This document shows, piece by piece, positions 41,747 through 51,209 of a DNA stretch of 64,000 nucleotides. The first letter of the stretch is position 1, and every line of letters begins with the position of its first letter. This DNA comes from Salinimicrobium sediminilitoris. Its GTDB lineage: Bacteria > Bacteroidota > Bacteroidia > Flavobacteriales > Flavobacteriaceae. Below the pieces are notes generated by a model. It ran no database searches. It had not been told where the DNA came from and saw only the letters and a list, made by a program, of their open reading frames with translations. The translations under genes were made by a program, and so were the position numbers. Location of the stretch: positions 342,365-406,364 of the forward strand of contig NZ_JAIVCC010000001.1 of NCBI RefSeq assembly GCF_020866905.1, in the 5' to 3' direction.

Positions 41747-42700
41747 ATGACAGATGTAGAGGCAGTAAAGAATCTGGTCAACAGGCACCAACAATTAAGG
41801 CAGGAAATTGCCAAAAGGATTGTGGGTCAGCAGGAGGTGGTAGATCAGATCCTTTTATCTGTTTTTTCAGGTGGTCATTCGTTGCTTATTGGAGTACCCG
41901 GGCTTGCAAAAACCCTTATGGTCAATACCATTGCACAGGCATTGGGACTTGACTTTAAAAGAATTCAATTCACACCAGATTTAATGCCGAGCGACATCCT
42001 TGGATCTGAGATCCTGGATGAAAACCGGCATTTTAAATTTATAAAAGGTCCTGTCTTTGGTAATATTATCCTTGCCGATGAGATCAACAGGACTCCTCCC
42101 AAGACACAGGCGGCATTATTGGAAGCCATGCAGGAACGGGCAGTGACGGTAGCGGGACAACATTATAAGCTGGATCTTCCTTACTTCGTATTGGCTACCC
42201 AAAACCCTATTGAGCAGGAAGGGACTTATCCATTACCCGAGGCTCAACTCGATAGATTTATGTTCGCGATCAAGCTTGAATATCCCTCTTTTGAAGAGGA
42301 GATAGAGGTAGTGAAAAGTACTACCGGTGATGAGGTGACAGAGATCAACTCCCTCTTTACCGCTCAGGAAATCGTGGATTTTCAGCATTTGATTAGAAGA
42401 ATTCCCGTAGCCGACAATGTGGTGGAGTATGCGGTTAACCTTGTTGGGAAAACGCGTCCTGCAGGAGAAAGAGCAACGGCGCTTGTAAAAGAGTATGTGG
42501 ATTGGGGTGCGGGGCCAAGAGCTTCTCAAAACCTCATTTTAGGAGCCAAAGCAAATGCAGCGGTTCATGGTAAATTTTCTCCCGATATTGAAGATGTACA
42601 GGCAGTGGCTTACGGAATACTAAGGCATCGGGTGATCAAGAATTACAAGGCCGAAGCAGAAGGAATTTCTGAAGAAGAGATCATAAAGAGCTTATTTTAA
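41747..42700 (+). CDS. MoxR family AAA+ ATPase
   Basis: A 317-residue MoxR-type ATPase, probably a chaperone that inserts cofactors or remodels VWA-domain partner proteins. Walker A-like GVPGLAKT, Walker B ILADEINRTPPKTQAALLEAMQE and sensor 1 ATQNPIEQEGTYPLPEAQLDRF are intact. ATG at 41747 preferred over TTG at 41738. The usual partners (DUF58 and VWA proteins) are not next to it; a small membrane protein follows instead. Confidence 0.9.
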   Translation: MTDVEAVKNLVNRHQQLRQEIAKRIVGQQEVVDQILLSVFSGGHSLLIGVPGLAKTLMVNTIAQALGLDFKRIQFTPDLMPSDILGSEILDENRHFKFIKGPVFGNIILADEINRTPPKTQAALLEAMQERAVTVAGQHYKLDLPYFVLATQNPIEQEGTYPLPEAQLDRFMFAIKLEYPSFEEEIEVVKSTTGDEVTEINSLFTAQEIVDFQHLIRRIPVADNVVEYAVNLVGKTRPAGERATALVKEYVDWGAGPRASQNLILGAKANAAVHGKFSPDIEDVQAVAYGILRHRVIKNYKAEAEGISEEEIIKSLF

Positions 42701-42722
42701 GATCTTTTATTATATTTATTCC

Positions 42723-43031
42723 ATGATAAATTTTCTGGCGAAGTTTAAAATACCTGTGATCGTAGTTTTCTTTGCCTGCCAGTTCTTGTGGTATAGATCT
42801 GGCGCCAATTTTCTTGATTGGCAAAGTTTCACCTTCCTATCCTCAATGAGCTTTATTTTTCTCACCGGGTTTTGGCTTTTTCTATTGTTCGACATGATCA
42901 ATACTAAAATCTTCAACAAAACCTTTTGGCTGATCTCTATGCTTATCATGCCATGGATTGCGCCTGCTGTATATCTCTTTCAACGGAAAAAGCTGCAGCA
43001 TATTAGAACTTCGATCTTTAGAAAAGATTAA
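42723..43031 (+). CDS. Small membrane protein, unknown
   Basis: A 102-residue protein with three predicted membrane spans (about 10-25, 33-55, 65-85) and a basic C terminus. The third span with WIAPAVYLFQRKKL recalls the short PLDc_N-type membrane domain. No known function. It is 22 bp after the moxR gene and is probably its last operon member. Confidence 0.6.
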   Translation: MINFLAKFKIPVIVVFFACQFLWYRSGANFLDWQSFTFLSSMSFIFLTGFWLFLLFDMINTKIFNKTFWLISMLIMPWIAPAVYLFQRKKLQHIRTSIFRKD

Positions 43032-43179
43032 ATAATTCTTCATTTTTATCATTTTCTTATTTTAATGCTAATTTTGTGTCATTAGCTTATTTTTCTGCAT
43101 CCTATTTTCAGGAATCATTAAATTATCTTTAGGTAATTTTCATGTTTTGTAATGATTTTTTAATTCGGGCGGGAATTTG

Positions 43180-43187
43180 TAATTTTG
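43180..43187 (+). promoter_or_regulatory. TAnnTTTG element of the aconitase gene
   Basis: TAATTTTG, 31 bp before the ATG; no -33 TTTG at the usual distance. Confidence 0.4.
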
Positions 43188-43218
43188 CAACACTTCAGAA
43201 TAAAAAATTAAACAAGAT

Positions 43219-45486
43219 ATGGCTTACGATATTGATATGATCAAGAAGGTTTACAGCCAGATGAGCGAGCGGGTGAACACTGCACGTGAGATCGTTGGAA
43301 AACCTTTGACTCTTTCAGAAAAGATCCTTTATTCCCATCTTTGGGATGGAAAACCTTCTCAGAAATTTACCAGGGGTAAAGATTATGTAGAATTTGCACC
43401 AGACAGGATTGCCTGCCAGGATGCTACCGCACAAATGGCTTTACTGCAGTTTATGCAGGCAGGAAAGAAGAATGTTGCAGTTCCTACCACCGTTCATTGT
43501 GATCACCTTATCCAGGCAAAACTTGGAGCTCAATTTGACTTGCCAAGTGCAAAAAAATCCAGTGATGAAGTTTTTGACTTCCTTGAGTCTGTTTCAAATA
43601 AGTACGGAATTGGTTTCTGGAAGCCGGGAGCTGGAATCATTCACCAGGTAGTATTGGAAAACTATGCTTTTCCGGGAGGAATGATGATTGGTACAGATTC
43701 GCATACAGTTAACGCCGGAGGACTTGGAATGGTCGCTATTGGTGTTGGTGGTGCAGATGCTGTTGACGTGATGGCAGGAATGCCATGGGAACTTAAATTT
43801 CCAAAATTAATAGGGGTGAAGCTTACCGGAAAACTTTCTGGTTGGACTGCTCCAAAAGATGTTATTTTAAAAGTTGCGGGTATCCTTACCGTTAAAGGAG
43901 GAACCGGTGCAATTATAGAATATTTCGGGGAAGGCGCACAATCAATGTCGGCCACAGGAAAAGGTACTATTTGTAACATGGGGGCAGAAGTTGGGGCAAC
44001 CACTTCTACTTTTGGTTACGATGAGTCAATGGCGAGATATCTGCGAGCGACCAATCGTGCAGATGTTGCAGATGCTGCCAACGAAGTAAAGGAACACCTT
44101 ACGGGAGATGATGAGGTTTATGCAAACCCTGAGCAGTATTTTGATGAGGTGATCGAGATCAATCTTTCAGAATTGAAACCGCACCTTAATGGACCTTTCA
44201 CTCCAGATCTTGCTACTCCAATTTCAGAAATGGGAGAGAAAGCTAAAAAGAATGACTGGCCTATCAATGTAGACTGGGGACTAATTGGTTCCTGTACCAA
44301 CTCCTCTTACGAAGATCTTACCCGTGCCGCTTCTATTGCCAAACAGGCAGTAGATAAGAAAGTAAAAGCAAAGTCTGATTTTGGGATCAATCCCGGATCT
44401 GAAACAATTCGTTTTACTGCGGAAAGAGATGGTCTTTTGAAAATTTTCGAAGATCTTGATGCTACTATTTTCACAAATGCTTGCGGACCTTGTATTGGAC
44501 AGTGGGATCGAAGCGACCGTAAGGGAGAGGAAAAGAACACTATTGTGCATTCCTTTAACCGAAACTTCTCAAAAAGAGCAGATGGAAACCCCAATACTCA
44601 CGCTTTCGTTGGCTCCCCTGAGCTGGTGGCGGCAATTGCAATTTCGGGTAGACTGGACTTTGATCCAACTACAGATACTTTACTTAATGAAGATGGGGAA
44701 CATGTCAAGCTTGATGAGCCGACAGGATTAGAATTGCCACCAAAAGGATTTGATGTTGAAGATCCCGGCTATCTTGCCCCAACGGCAGATGGTGCGAGTG
44801 TTGAGGTGAAAGTTAGTCCAACTTCTGAAAGGTTACAGTTGCTCGAGCCATTTGAGCCGTGGGACGGTAAAAACCTGATGGGGGCTAAACTCCTTATCAA
44901 AGCCTTTGGAAAATGTACGACAGACCATATTTCTATGGCCGGACCATGGTTACGCTTTAGAGGACATCTGGATAACATTTCAAATAATTGTTTGATTGGA
45001 GCTGTAAATGCTTTTAACAAGAAAACAAATTTCGTAAAGAGCCAGATCACCGGCGAGTTTGATGGAGTGCCAAACACTCAGCGTAAATATAAAGCAGCAG
45101 GAATTCCGACTGTAGTAGTTGGAGATCACAACTATGGAGAGGGATCTTCCAGAGAGCACGCCGCGATGGAGCCAAGGCACCTGGGAGTAAAAGTAGTGCT
45201 GGTGAAATCTTTTGCCAGGATACATGAGACCAACCTTAAAAAGCAAGGTATGCTCGGGATAACTTTTGCCAATGAAAGTGATTACGACCTTATCCAGGAG
45301 GATGATACCTTCAACTTCATAGATCTTGAAGATTTTGCGCCAGATAAGCAACTAACGATTGAGATCGTTCATGCCGATGGCTCAAAGGATACTATAAAGG
45401 CGAATCATACCTACAACCTGCCTCAAATCGAGTGGTACAAGGAAGGATCTGCCCTTAACCTTATTAAAAAGCAGAATGCTGCTTAA
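43219..45486 (+). CDS. Aconitate hydratase
   Basis: TCA-cycle enzyme converting citrate to isocitrate. At 755 aa it is the mitochondrial type. Fe-S cluster cysteines are seen in [14 protein letters not shown] and [10 protein letters not shown]; active-site parts include [22 protein letters not shown] and [17 protein letters not shown]. Monocistronic, ending in a good terminator. Confidence 0.95.
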   Translation: MAYDIDMIKKVYSQMSERVNTAREIVGKPLTLSEKILYSHLWDGKPSQKFTRGKDYVEFAPDRIACQDATAQMALLQFMQAGKKNVAVPTTVHCDHLIQAKLGAQFDLPSAKKSSDEVFDFLESVSNKYGIGFWKPGAGIIHQVVLENYAFPGGMMIGTDSHTVNAGGLGMVAIGVGGADAVDVMAGMPWELKFPKLIGVKLTGKLSGWTAPKDVILKVAGILTVKGGTGAIIEYFGEGAQSMSATGKGTICNMGAEVGATTSTFGYDESMARYLRATNRADVADAANEVKEHLTGDDEVYANPEQYFDEVIEINLSELKPHLNGPFTPDLATPISEMGEKAKKNDWPINVDWGLIGSCTNSSYEDLTRAASIAKQAVDKKVKAKSDFGINPGSETIRFTAERDGLLKIFEDLDATIFTNACGPCIGQWDRSDRKGEEKNTIVHSFNRNFSKRADGNPNTHAFVGSPELVAAIAISGRLDFDPTTDTLLNEDGEHVKLDEPTGLELPPKGFDVEDPGYLAPTADGASVEVKVSPTSERLQLLEPFEPWDGKNLMGAKLLIKAFGKCTTDHISMAGPWLRFRGHLDNISNNCLIGAVNAFNKKTNFVKSQITGEFDGVPNTQRKYKAAGIPTVVVGDHNYGEGSSREHAAMEPRHLGVKVVLVKSFARIHETNLKKQGMLGITFANESDYDLIQEDDTFNFIDLEDFAPDKQLTIEIVHADGSKDTIKANHTYNLPQIEWYKEGSALNLIKKQNAA

Positions 45487-45509
45487 GAAGATGATTTAAG
45501 GATATAAAC

Positions 45510-45537
45510 AAAACTCCCGTCACCGCGGGAGTTTTTC
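45510..45537 (+). terminator. Terminator of the aconitase gene
   Basis: AAACTCCCG (45511-45519) and CGGGAGTTT (45526-45534), then TTTCTTTTT. Confidence 0.85.
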
Positions 45538-45684
45538 TTTTTAAAAAGTATATAAAAGAAAAAAGCAACTCCGAAGAATTGCTTTTAAAAAGTAGATGAG
45601 AACTCCGGAGGTTTAATTCCGGAGGATTCATCAAGTAATTTTTGCCCCCCAGTAAAAATTACTATTTGTTCTCATCTATTTAAT

Positions 45685-46107
45685 TTATGGTAAGGATTCC
45701 AGCTTATTCTTGTGTTTAAAAAGAACATCAAGAGTTGAGGATGGAATATCCTGATTATAAAGTGTTTCGTAGTACAATTTAATATTTTTTTTCTCTTTTT
45801 CATAACATGCCTTCAAATTTAAATTATTGAAGGTGTTGCGGGCCAGGTAATCCAGCTTAAGAAAGACAGGTAAAAAATTTAATACTGCAGTTCCAACAGT
45901 GGATGTCTGGATTGAATTTTTAATATTAAAAAGAAGCTTTCTTAACTCCAGTTTGGCTTTTTCTCTAATCTCTATCAATTTCGCAATATTCTCGGCCATG
46001 TCTTTATCTTCCTGCTTCAGGTCGTAATAAAGAACATAATACATTTGAAGTAGATCATCATTTGACAGATCTAATTTTAATAGCTGAGAGTATAATTGAA
46101 ATTGCAT
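45685..46107 (-). CDS. Hypothetical protein, unknown
   Basis: A 140-residue mostly helical, Lys/Leu/Asn-rich protein without signal peptide or clear membrane span. I recognise no family. Its codon use is more A/T-rich than the neighbouring genes, and it sits alone between the aconitase terminator and a tRNA cluster, a setting typical of acquired or fast-evolving genes. A real gene is likely from length and start, but support is limited to the open frame. Confidence 0.5.
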   Translation of the reverse strand: MQFQLYSQLLKLDLSNDDLLQMYYVLYYDLKQEDKDMAENIAKLIEIREKAKLELRKLLFNIKNSIQTSTVGTAVLNFLPVFLKLDYLARNTFNNLNLKACYEKEKKNIKLYYETLYNQDIPSSTLDVLFKHKNKLESLP

Positions 46108-46296
46108 CTTCCTTTACTTAAAAGAGTAAATTATCTATGATAAATGTAATCTTTATTTCTTCTCTTGAAGATGCTAATAATGTGATTAACAGAATTTTAT
46201 GCTTTGTGTGAGAAGTTGAGTAAGAAACGTGAAAATCTTAACGAATTGAAGAAAATCCATTAAGAAAAGGGGGGAGTATTTTTAATCTGTAGAAAG

Positions 46297-46380
46297 TGCC
46301 CAGAGCGGGACTCGAACCCGCACGCTCTAATGAACACATGGCCCTCAACCATGCCTGTCTACCAGTTCCAGCACCTGGGC
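46297..46380 (-). tRNA. tRNA-Leu (GAG)
   Basis: 84 nt. On the minus strand the acceptor GCCCAGG pairs with TCTGGGC plus A73; anticodon loop TTGAGGG between CATGG and CCATG gives anticodon GAG; class II variable arm; T arm GCGGGTTCGAGTCCCGC. CCA is not encoded. Confidence 0.95.
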
Positions 46381-46632
46381 ATTCTTTAAGATTTCATTAA
46401 CAAACCCGTAGGGGTATTTTTAAGAAATCAAATAATAAATAAAGTGACCTTGAACTTTTTTAGTTGAAAAACAAAGGAGATTTGTAAAACAACTAGAGTA
46501 AATTGATTCATAAAAGATCATTTCGTTTCACCTAAAGATCTGGAGGTTTACCTTCCAGAAGATCTTCTATAACTAAAAGCGTGCTCGAATAGTGAGTCGT
46601 GAAATATCTTACAGAATCTTGTGTTAAATAAG

Positions 46633-46705
46633 TGACCTGGCTGGGACTCGAACCCAGGACCCTCTCCTTAAAAGGGAGATGCTCTACCAACTGAGCTACC
46701 AGGTC
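46633..46705 (-). tRNA. tRNA-Lys (TTT), copy 1
   Basis: 73 nt. Acceptor GACCTGG/CCAGGTC, anticodon loop CTTTTAA giving TTT, T arm CTGGGTTCGAGTCCCAG. CCA is not encoded. Confidence 0.95.
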
Positions 46706-46725
46706 AATATGTAAAGAACTTGTTG

Positions 46726-46798
46726 TGATCTGGCTGGGGCTCGAACCCAGGACCCTCTCCTTAAAAGGGAGATGCTCTACCAACTGAGCTACCAGATC
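46726..46798 (-). tRNA. tRNA-Lys (TTT), copy 2
   Basis: 73 nt, 20 bp from copy 1. It differs in a compensated acceptor pair (GATCTGG/CCAGATC instead of GACCTGG/CCAGGTC) and one T-loop base, so both copies should fold. Probably transcribed first, upstream of copy 1 and tRNA-Leu. Confidence 0.95.
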
Positions 46799-46930
46799 TT
46801 CTTTGTTGCATTTTTGCTAATGCGGGTGCAAATATACCCACATTTATTTATTTTTCAAGAACAAATTGACATAAATTTGACCATCAATTTAAACTTGAGA
46901 TTAAACTCCTTATAAATCATATATTTAAGT

Positions 46931-47452
46931 ATGAAATTAATTCTTGCAGGTTATATGGGATCCGGTAAAACAGCGGTTGGAAAGGCTCTTTCCGCTCATT
47001 TGTCGATGGATTTTATTGATCTGGATAATGAAATAAGTGTAGAAGAAAATAAAACAATTCCCGAAATTTTTTCGGCATCGGGTGAAATTTACTTCAGAAG
47101 AAGGGAAGCAGAAGTGCTAAAAAAACTGCTGGAGCAGGAAAGAAGTTTCATTCTTGCCCTGGGAGGCGGAACCCCGTGTTATGGAAAGAATCTTCAGCTT
47201 ATTAAAGATGCATCCGAAACTACTTTAATATATCTTAAAACAGGCTTGCTACAGCTAAAGGCAAGATTAACTGAAGAAAAGGATAGCAGACCATTAATAA
47301 AGGATCTTAAGACTCCCGAGGTCCTGGAAGATTTTATCAGGAAACATTTATTTGAGCGCACCTTCTATTATAACCAAAATGATCTTACGGTTTCCACCGA
47401 TGATAAATCTATAGAACAGGTAGTGCAGGAAATAAGCGAAAAGCTAAATTAG
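46931..47452 (+). CDS. aroK: Shikimate kinase
   Basis: Phosphorylates shikimate in the aromatic amino acid pathway. Walker A is GYMGSGKTAVGKAL; shikimate-binding parts are FIDLDNEI, YFRRREAEVL (Arg) and ALGGGTP; lid Arg in DSRPLI. 173 aa is usual. Its last 9 bp overlap the convergent PRTase gene. Confidence 0.93.
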   Translation: MKLILAGYMGSGKTAVGKALSAHLSMDFIDLDNEISVEENKTIPEIFSASGEIYFRRREAEVLKKLLEQERSFILALGGGTPCYGKNLQLIKDASETTLIYLKTGLLQLKARLTEEKDSRPLIKDLKTPEVLEDFIRKHLFERTFYYNQNDLTVSTDDKSIEQVVQEISEKLN

Positions 47453-47947
47453 TTCCACTCTGGCGGCATCTTTATTGAAATGCACCTTAACCGTCTCGTG
47501 AATAGATGTGGAGAGAGAGATACCTTTAAAGTCGGCTTTTACGGGATAATTTTTATGACTCCGGTCCACGAGAACTGCAGTCTTGAATTTTTTAAGGGGA
47601 ACATCCAAAAAGTGTCTTACTCCATAGATCAAAGTTGTACCCGAGTTGAGTACATCATCAATTAATACAAGAGCCTTGTCACGGTAATCCTCTGGCGGCA
47701 GGCTGGTGGTAATGGGATCTAACGGCTTCTTCTTGTTTATTTTAACCTCGCAAAGCAAAACTTCAAGGTCTGAGATCTTCTCAAGTTCTGCCTGTAGTTT
47801 TTGTGCAAGCTCAAAACCACTTTTAGCGATCCCAGCTAAGATAATCTGTTCTTCGTCTACATTGCTTTCGTAGATCTGGTAAGCGATCCTCTTGATTTTA
47901 TGGTTGATCTGCTCATTGTTCAGGATTAAAACAGAATTATTCTCCAT
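47444..47947 (-). CDS. Phosphoribosyltransferase family protein (PyrR-like)
   Basis: A 167-residue type I PRTase; the PRPP loop is ALVLIDDVLNSGTTLIYG. The remainder (GIAKSGFELAQKLQAEL; PVKADFKGISLSTSIHETVKV) is like PyrR/uracil-PRTase-type proteins. Could salvage a base or act as regulator; not resolvable. Tail-to-tail overlap with aroK; hslR-like gene lies 42 bp upstream on the same strand. Confidence 0.85.
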   Translation of the reverse strand: MENNSVLILNNEQINHKIKRIAYQIYESNVDEEQIILAGIAKSGFELAQKLQAELEKISDLEVLLCEVKINKKKPLDPITTSLPPEDYRDKALVLIDDVLNSGTTLIYGVRHFLDVPLKKFKTAVLVDRSHKNYPVKADFKGISLSTSIHETVKVHFNKDAARVELI

Positions 47948-47989
47948 GGGGTGTTTTTTTCAAAGATAGTAATTGGACATGAAATTTTA

Positions 47990-48370
47990 TCAATCCTCAT
48001 CAGCTTCGGGATCGAACCAGTCATCCAATTCCCTGCGGTCTTTTTTGGTTGGTCTTCCCGTTCCCTTTTTCCGGTAATAATCCTGTGAATATTTAAGGAG
48101 CTCTCTTTTCTCAAGTTCTTCCTTGGGAGTAATATCGTTGATATATAGATTCACCAGTTTTGCTCCCACCCGGCTCTTTGGAAGATCCAGTACATCTATC
48201 TGGTAGTTGATCTGATTTTTCCTTACCTGTATCTTATCTGCAGGATAAACTTCCCTGGATGGCTTAACTATGGCGTCATTCATTCTTACTTTACCCTGTT
48301 TGCATGCCTCTGTGGCAACACTTCGGGTTTTAAAATATCTCACACACCATAAAAATTTATCTACTCTCAT
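47990..48370 (-). CDS. hslR: S4-domain RNA-binding heat shock protein Hsp15
   Basis: A 126-residue S4 RNA-binding protein (MRVDKFLWCVRYFKTRSVATEACKQGKVRMNDAIVKPSREV) with a basic/acidic tail (GTGRPTKKDRRELDDWF) typical of Hsp15, which rescues stalled 50S subunits carrying peptidyl-tRNA. Divergent from the FKBP lipoprotein gene with 77 bp between starts. Confidence 0.88.
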   Translation of the reverse strand: MRVDKFLWCVRYFKTRSVATEACKQGKVRMNDAIVKPSREVYPADKIQVRKNQINYQIDVLDLPKSRVGAKLVNLYINDITPKEELEKRELLKYSQDYYRKKGTGRPTKKDRRELDDWFDPEADED

Positions 48371-48447
48371 ATTTGTACAGTAAAAATCGGTCTATCTTCA
48401 GCAAAAATACAAGAATATTGTATCTTGCGGCCCTAAATTACCTATTG

Positions 48448-49353
48448 ATGAAACTGAATAAATTTTTGTTTTTATATCTTTTTGCAGCTGTGTTTATGCT
48501 TTCATGTGATAAGGATGATGATGGTCCCGAAGTTGTTCCTCCAAGAGACAGGGGAGAACAGGAGTTGACAGATCAGGCCGCATTGGATGAATATCTTGAT
48601 ACGCATTTTTATAATTACGAGGAGTTTGAGAACGCCCCCGAAGGTTTCGACTACAGGATAGAAATTGATACCATAAATGCCGATAATGCCGGTAAAACTC
48701 CTTTAAGCGAGTCACCGCTGCTGGAGACAAAGAAGTTTAATTATGAAGGAGTAGAGTATACTTACTATGTTCTAAAGGTACGTGAAGGTGCAAGTGAGCA
48801 GCCGCAACCAAAATTCAGTGATTCAACTTATGTTTCCTATGAAGGGTCTTTACTTAACAGGGAGACTTTCGATTCTTCTCAAAGTCCTGTTTGGTTCGAT
48901 CTCACCCAGACAATTCCCGGTTTTGGACAGGCCATGACCGAATTTCGTGGCGCCTCAAGTTTTGAGGTATTGCCGGATAATAGCGTGGAATGGAGCAATG
49001 ATTACGGTATTGGTGCAATGTTCCTTCCATCGGGTCTTGGTTACTTTAGTTCTTTTGAAGGCAATATTCCTTCCTATAGTCCTTTGGTTTTTACTTTTAA
49101 TCTCTACAGGGTTAATGAGGCCGACCATGACCGGGATGGAATTCCTTCATGGATGGAAGATCTTGATGAAAATAAAAGACTGACAAATGATGATACAGAT
49201 GGGGATAACGCGCCAAATTACCTGGATAGGGATGATGATGGGGACTTTATTCCCACCCTTGAAGAAATATCTGATGAAGAAGGAAATATTATTTTTCCCT
49301 ATCCCGATGTAGATGGGGATGGAACACCAGATTATCTGGATCCTAACAATTAA
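48448..49353 (+). CDS. FKBP-type peptidylprolyl isomerase lipoprotein with Ca-binding-like tail
   Basis: A 301-residue lipoprotein: lipobox FMLSC (Cys20), linker, FKBP domain (about residues 90-225; FSDSTYVSYEGSLLNRETFDSS, TIPGFGQAMTEF, IPSYSPLVFTFNLYRV). The FKBP core is divergent, so isomerase activity is uncertain. The last ~75 residues are Asp-rich repeats (DHDRDGIPSWMEDLDENKRLT, DTDGDNAPNYLDRDDDGD, DVDGDGTPDYLDPNN) like thrombospondin type 3 calcium motifs, an unusual addition to an FKBP. ATG at 48448 starts the signal peptide. Gliding-machinery-associated FKBPs (GldI-like) are distant relatives. Confidence 0.82.
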   Translation: MKLNKFLFLYLFAAVFMLSCDKDDDGPEVVPPRDRGEQELTDQAALDEYLDTHFYNYEEFENAPEGFDYRIEIDTINADNAGKTPLSESPLLETKKFNYEGVEYTYYVLKVREGASEQPQPKFSDSTYVSYEGSLLNRETFDSSQSPVWFDLTQTIPGFGQAMTEFRGASSFEVLPDNSVEWSNDYGIGAMFLPSGLGYFSSFEGNIPSYSPLVFTFNLYRVNEADHDRDGIPSWMEDLDENKRLTNDDTDGDNAPNYLDRDDDGDFIPTLEEISDEEGNIIFPYPDVDGDGTPDYLDPNN

Positions 49354-49355
49354 TT

Positions 49356-49381
49356 AAAAAAGCCCCGAAAGGGGCTTTTTT
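49356..49381 (+). terminator. Terminator of the FKBP lipoprotein gene
   Basis: AAAAAAGCCCC and GGGGCTTTTTT with a GAAA loop. Confidence 0.9.
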
Positions 49382-49399
49382 GATATTCTAATTTGTATT

Positions 49400-50008
49400 C
49401 TATAAACTAAGTGAGAGACCAAAAATTATTTGGCTTGGACGGGTATCAACCCTTTTTAATCCTACGTCACCACCATCACGAATCATGAATTCTGCTTCAT
49501 TTTCTTTGAGCGCTCTTTCATATCTTACATCAAGGCCTAATTTACCAAGCTGGATCCCTGCACCTAACTGTGCGCCAATAGTAAATTCGTCTTTTACGTC
49601 TGCCAGTTCAAAACCTTCAAAATCATTGTCAACAATGTATTGTAAACTTGGTCCTGCAAATATCCTTACCGGGCCAAAAATTTTTGTACCCACTAAAATT
49701 GGTAGATCAATTTTGGATACACTATAATCTGCTTCCTGCTGGTTGAATTGGTAGGAGCTTTTGGTAGTGGTGTACACCAGCTCGGGCCTTAAAAAGAAAC
49801 CAAGGATATTTGCCTCATAGTAGACGCCTAAATGATATCCCATTTTGCTTTCTCCACCCTCCAGGATATCTTCACCGGCATTGGTAACATCGTTGTAAGT
49901 GATCTCCCCATTATCGGCATAATTGAGGCCACCTTTAACTCCGAATCCACTTTGGGCCATTGCTGCGGAAGTTGTTGCAAACATTAAAATTATCAGGTAC
50001 TTTTTCAT
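49400..50008 (-). CDS. Outer-membrane beta-barrel protein (PorT/OMP_b-brl_2 type)
   Basis: A 202-residue exported protein: signal peptide MKKYLIILMFATTSAAMAQ, then eight or so amphipathic strands beginning SGFGVKGGLNYADNG and ending PSQIIFGLSLSL, the pattern of small PorT-like barrels. Function unknown. Separate from the transketolase genes by a terminator. Confidence 0.82.
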   Translation of the reverse strand: MKKYLIILMFATTSAAMAQSGFGVKGGLNYADNGEITYNDVTNAGEDILEGGESKMGYHLGVYYEANILGFFLRPELVYTTTKSSYQFNQQEADYSVSKIDLPILVGTKIFGPVRIFAGPSLQYIVDNDFEGFELADVKDEFTIGAQLGAGIQLGKLGLDVRYERALKENEAEFMIRDGGDVGLKRVDTRPSQIIFGLSLSL

Positions 50009-50071
50009 AAAAGGTTTGTTTAGGTTATAGCTTTAAAACGGTTGTAGGATTATTTTATTTGCTCAAAAGAT

Positions 50072-50107
50072 AAAGCCTCCCAAAAATGACATTTTTGAGA
50101 GGCTTTA
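50072..50107 (-). terminator. Terminator after the transketolase genes
   Basis: AAAGCCTC and GAGGCTTT around CAAAAATG/CATTTTTG with one mismatch; core shared with the hairpins at 16981 and 38361. Confidence 0.8.
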
Positions 50108-50128
50108 AAATTAAGAGTTTTTGGAAAC

Positions 50129-51082
50129 TTATTTTCTCTTGATCACTTTTTCTGAAGCTTTTACAATAGCAGCAGCATTCAATCCGTATTTTTCCATAAG
50201 CTGCTCGGGGGTTCCACTTTCACCAAAAGTGTCCATAGTAGCAACAAATTCCTGCGGAGCAGGATGATTTTGAACTAAAGTTCGGGCTACGCTTTCTCCC
50301 AGTCCGCCAAGGAAGTTGTGTTCTTCGGCAGTCACAACGCATCCGGTTTTTCCTACTGAAGCCAGGATTGCTGCTTCATCAAGAGGTTTTATGGTGTGGA
50401 TGTTGATCACTTCAGCCGAGATTCCTTTTCTTTCAAGTTCTTCGGCAGCTTGTAGCGCTTCCCAAACCAAATGACCTGTGGCAATGATTGTCACATCTTT
50501 ACCTTCATTCAGCAAAACTGCTTTCCCTACTTCAAATTTTTGATCTTCAGGAGTGAAATTGGCAACTTTTGGTCTTCCGAAGCGAAGATATACTGGGCCG
50601 TGATGTTCGGCAATTGCAATGGTAGCAGCTTTCGTTTGATTGTAATCACAGGTGTTGATCACAGTCATTCCCGGCAACATTTTCATAAGACCGATGTCTT
50701 CAAGGATCTGGTGCGTTGCACCATCTTCTCCAAGGGTAAGTCCCGCGTGAGAAGCACAGATCTTTACGTTCTTGTCTGAATAAGCTATAGACTGCCTAAT
50801 TTGGTCATAGACCCTTCCGGTTGAAAAGTTGGCAAAAGTTCCCGTGAAAGGAATTTTTCCACCAATGGTCATCCCGGCGGCGATTCCCATCATGTTAGCT
50901 TCAGCAATTCCTACCTGGAAAAAACGCTCTGGATGATTCTTTTCGAAATCTCCCATTTTTAAAGATCCGGTAAGATCGGCACAAAGCGCAACCACGTTAG
51001 GATTCGATTTTCCCAATTCTGTCAAACCATCACCAAAACCTGAACGGGTATCTTTACTTCCTGTATTTGTATATTTTTTCAT
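50129..51082 (-). CDS. Transketolase, C-terminal half subunit
   Basis: 317 residues carrying the pyrimidine-binding domain (TRSGFGDGLTELGKSNPNVVALCADL, GIAEANMMGIAAGM with the catalytic Glu, HAGLTLGEDGATHQ) and the C-terminal transketolase domain (VVTAEEHNFLGGLGESVARTL). It needs the N-terminal half at 51210-52055 to form a full thiamine-diphosphate enzyme of the pentose phosphate pathway. Split transketolases are normal in Bacteroidetes and archaea, so this is not a broken gene. Confidence 0.9.
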   Translation of the reverse strand: MKKYTNTGSKDTRSGFGDGLTELGKSNPNVVALCADLTGSLKMGDFEKNHPERFFQVGIAEANMMGIAAGMTIGGKIPFTGTFANFSTGRVYDQIRQSIAYSDKNVKICASHAGLTLGEDGATHQILEDIGLMKMLPGMTVINTCDYNQTKAATIAIAEHHGPVYLRFGRPKVANFTPEDQKFEVGKAVLLNEGKDVTIIATGHLVWEALQAAEELERKGISAEVINIHTIKPLDEAAILASVGKTGCVVTAEEHNFLGGLGESVARTLVQNHPAPQEFVATMDTFGESGTPEQLMEKYGLNAAAIVKASEKVIKRK

Positions 51083-51173
51083 GTTTTTTAAACTTTTCTT
51101 TCCGTAGCCTGCTTATAGACAGCAGGGGGAACATATTAAAAGTAGTTTTTTAAAGGAGCTCGAAAATAGACTG

Positions 51174-51208
51174 TTTCTCAAATCTAAGATCTCATATCTC
51201 ACATCTAT
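51174..51208. repeat. Heptamer array TTTCTCA/AATCTAA/GATCTCA/TATCTCA/CATCTAT
   Basis: Five degenerate 7-mers filling the spacer directly before the stop of the transketolase N-terminal half. Same sequence type as the array at 29389-29423. Confidence 0.7.
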
Positions 51209-51209
51209 T

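Noticed and set aside
46532-46783. 83-residue minus-strand frame reading VEHLPFKERVLGSSPSQ twice
   Set aside because: It is a translation of the two tRNA-Lys genes, a well-known false protein.
46297-46798. tRNA cluster as an integration site
   Set aside because: No integrase, no direct repeat of a tRNA end and ordinary genes on both sides.
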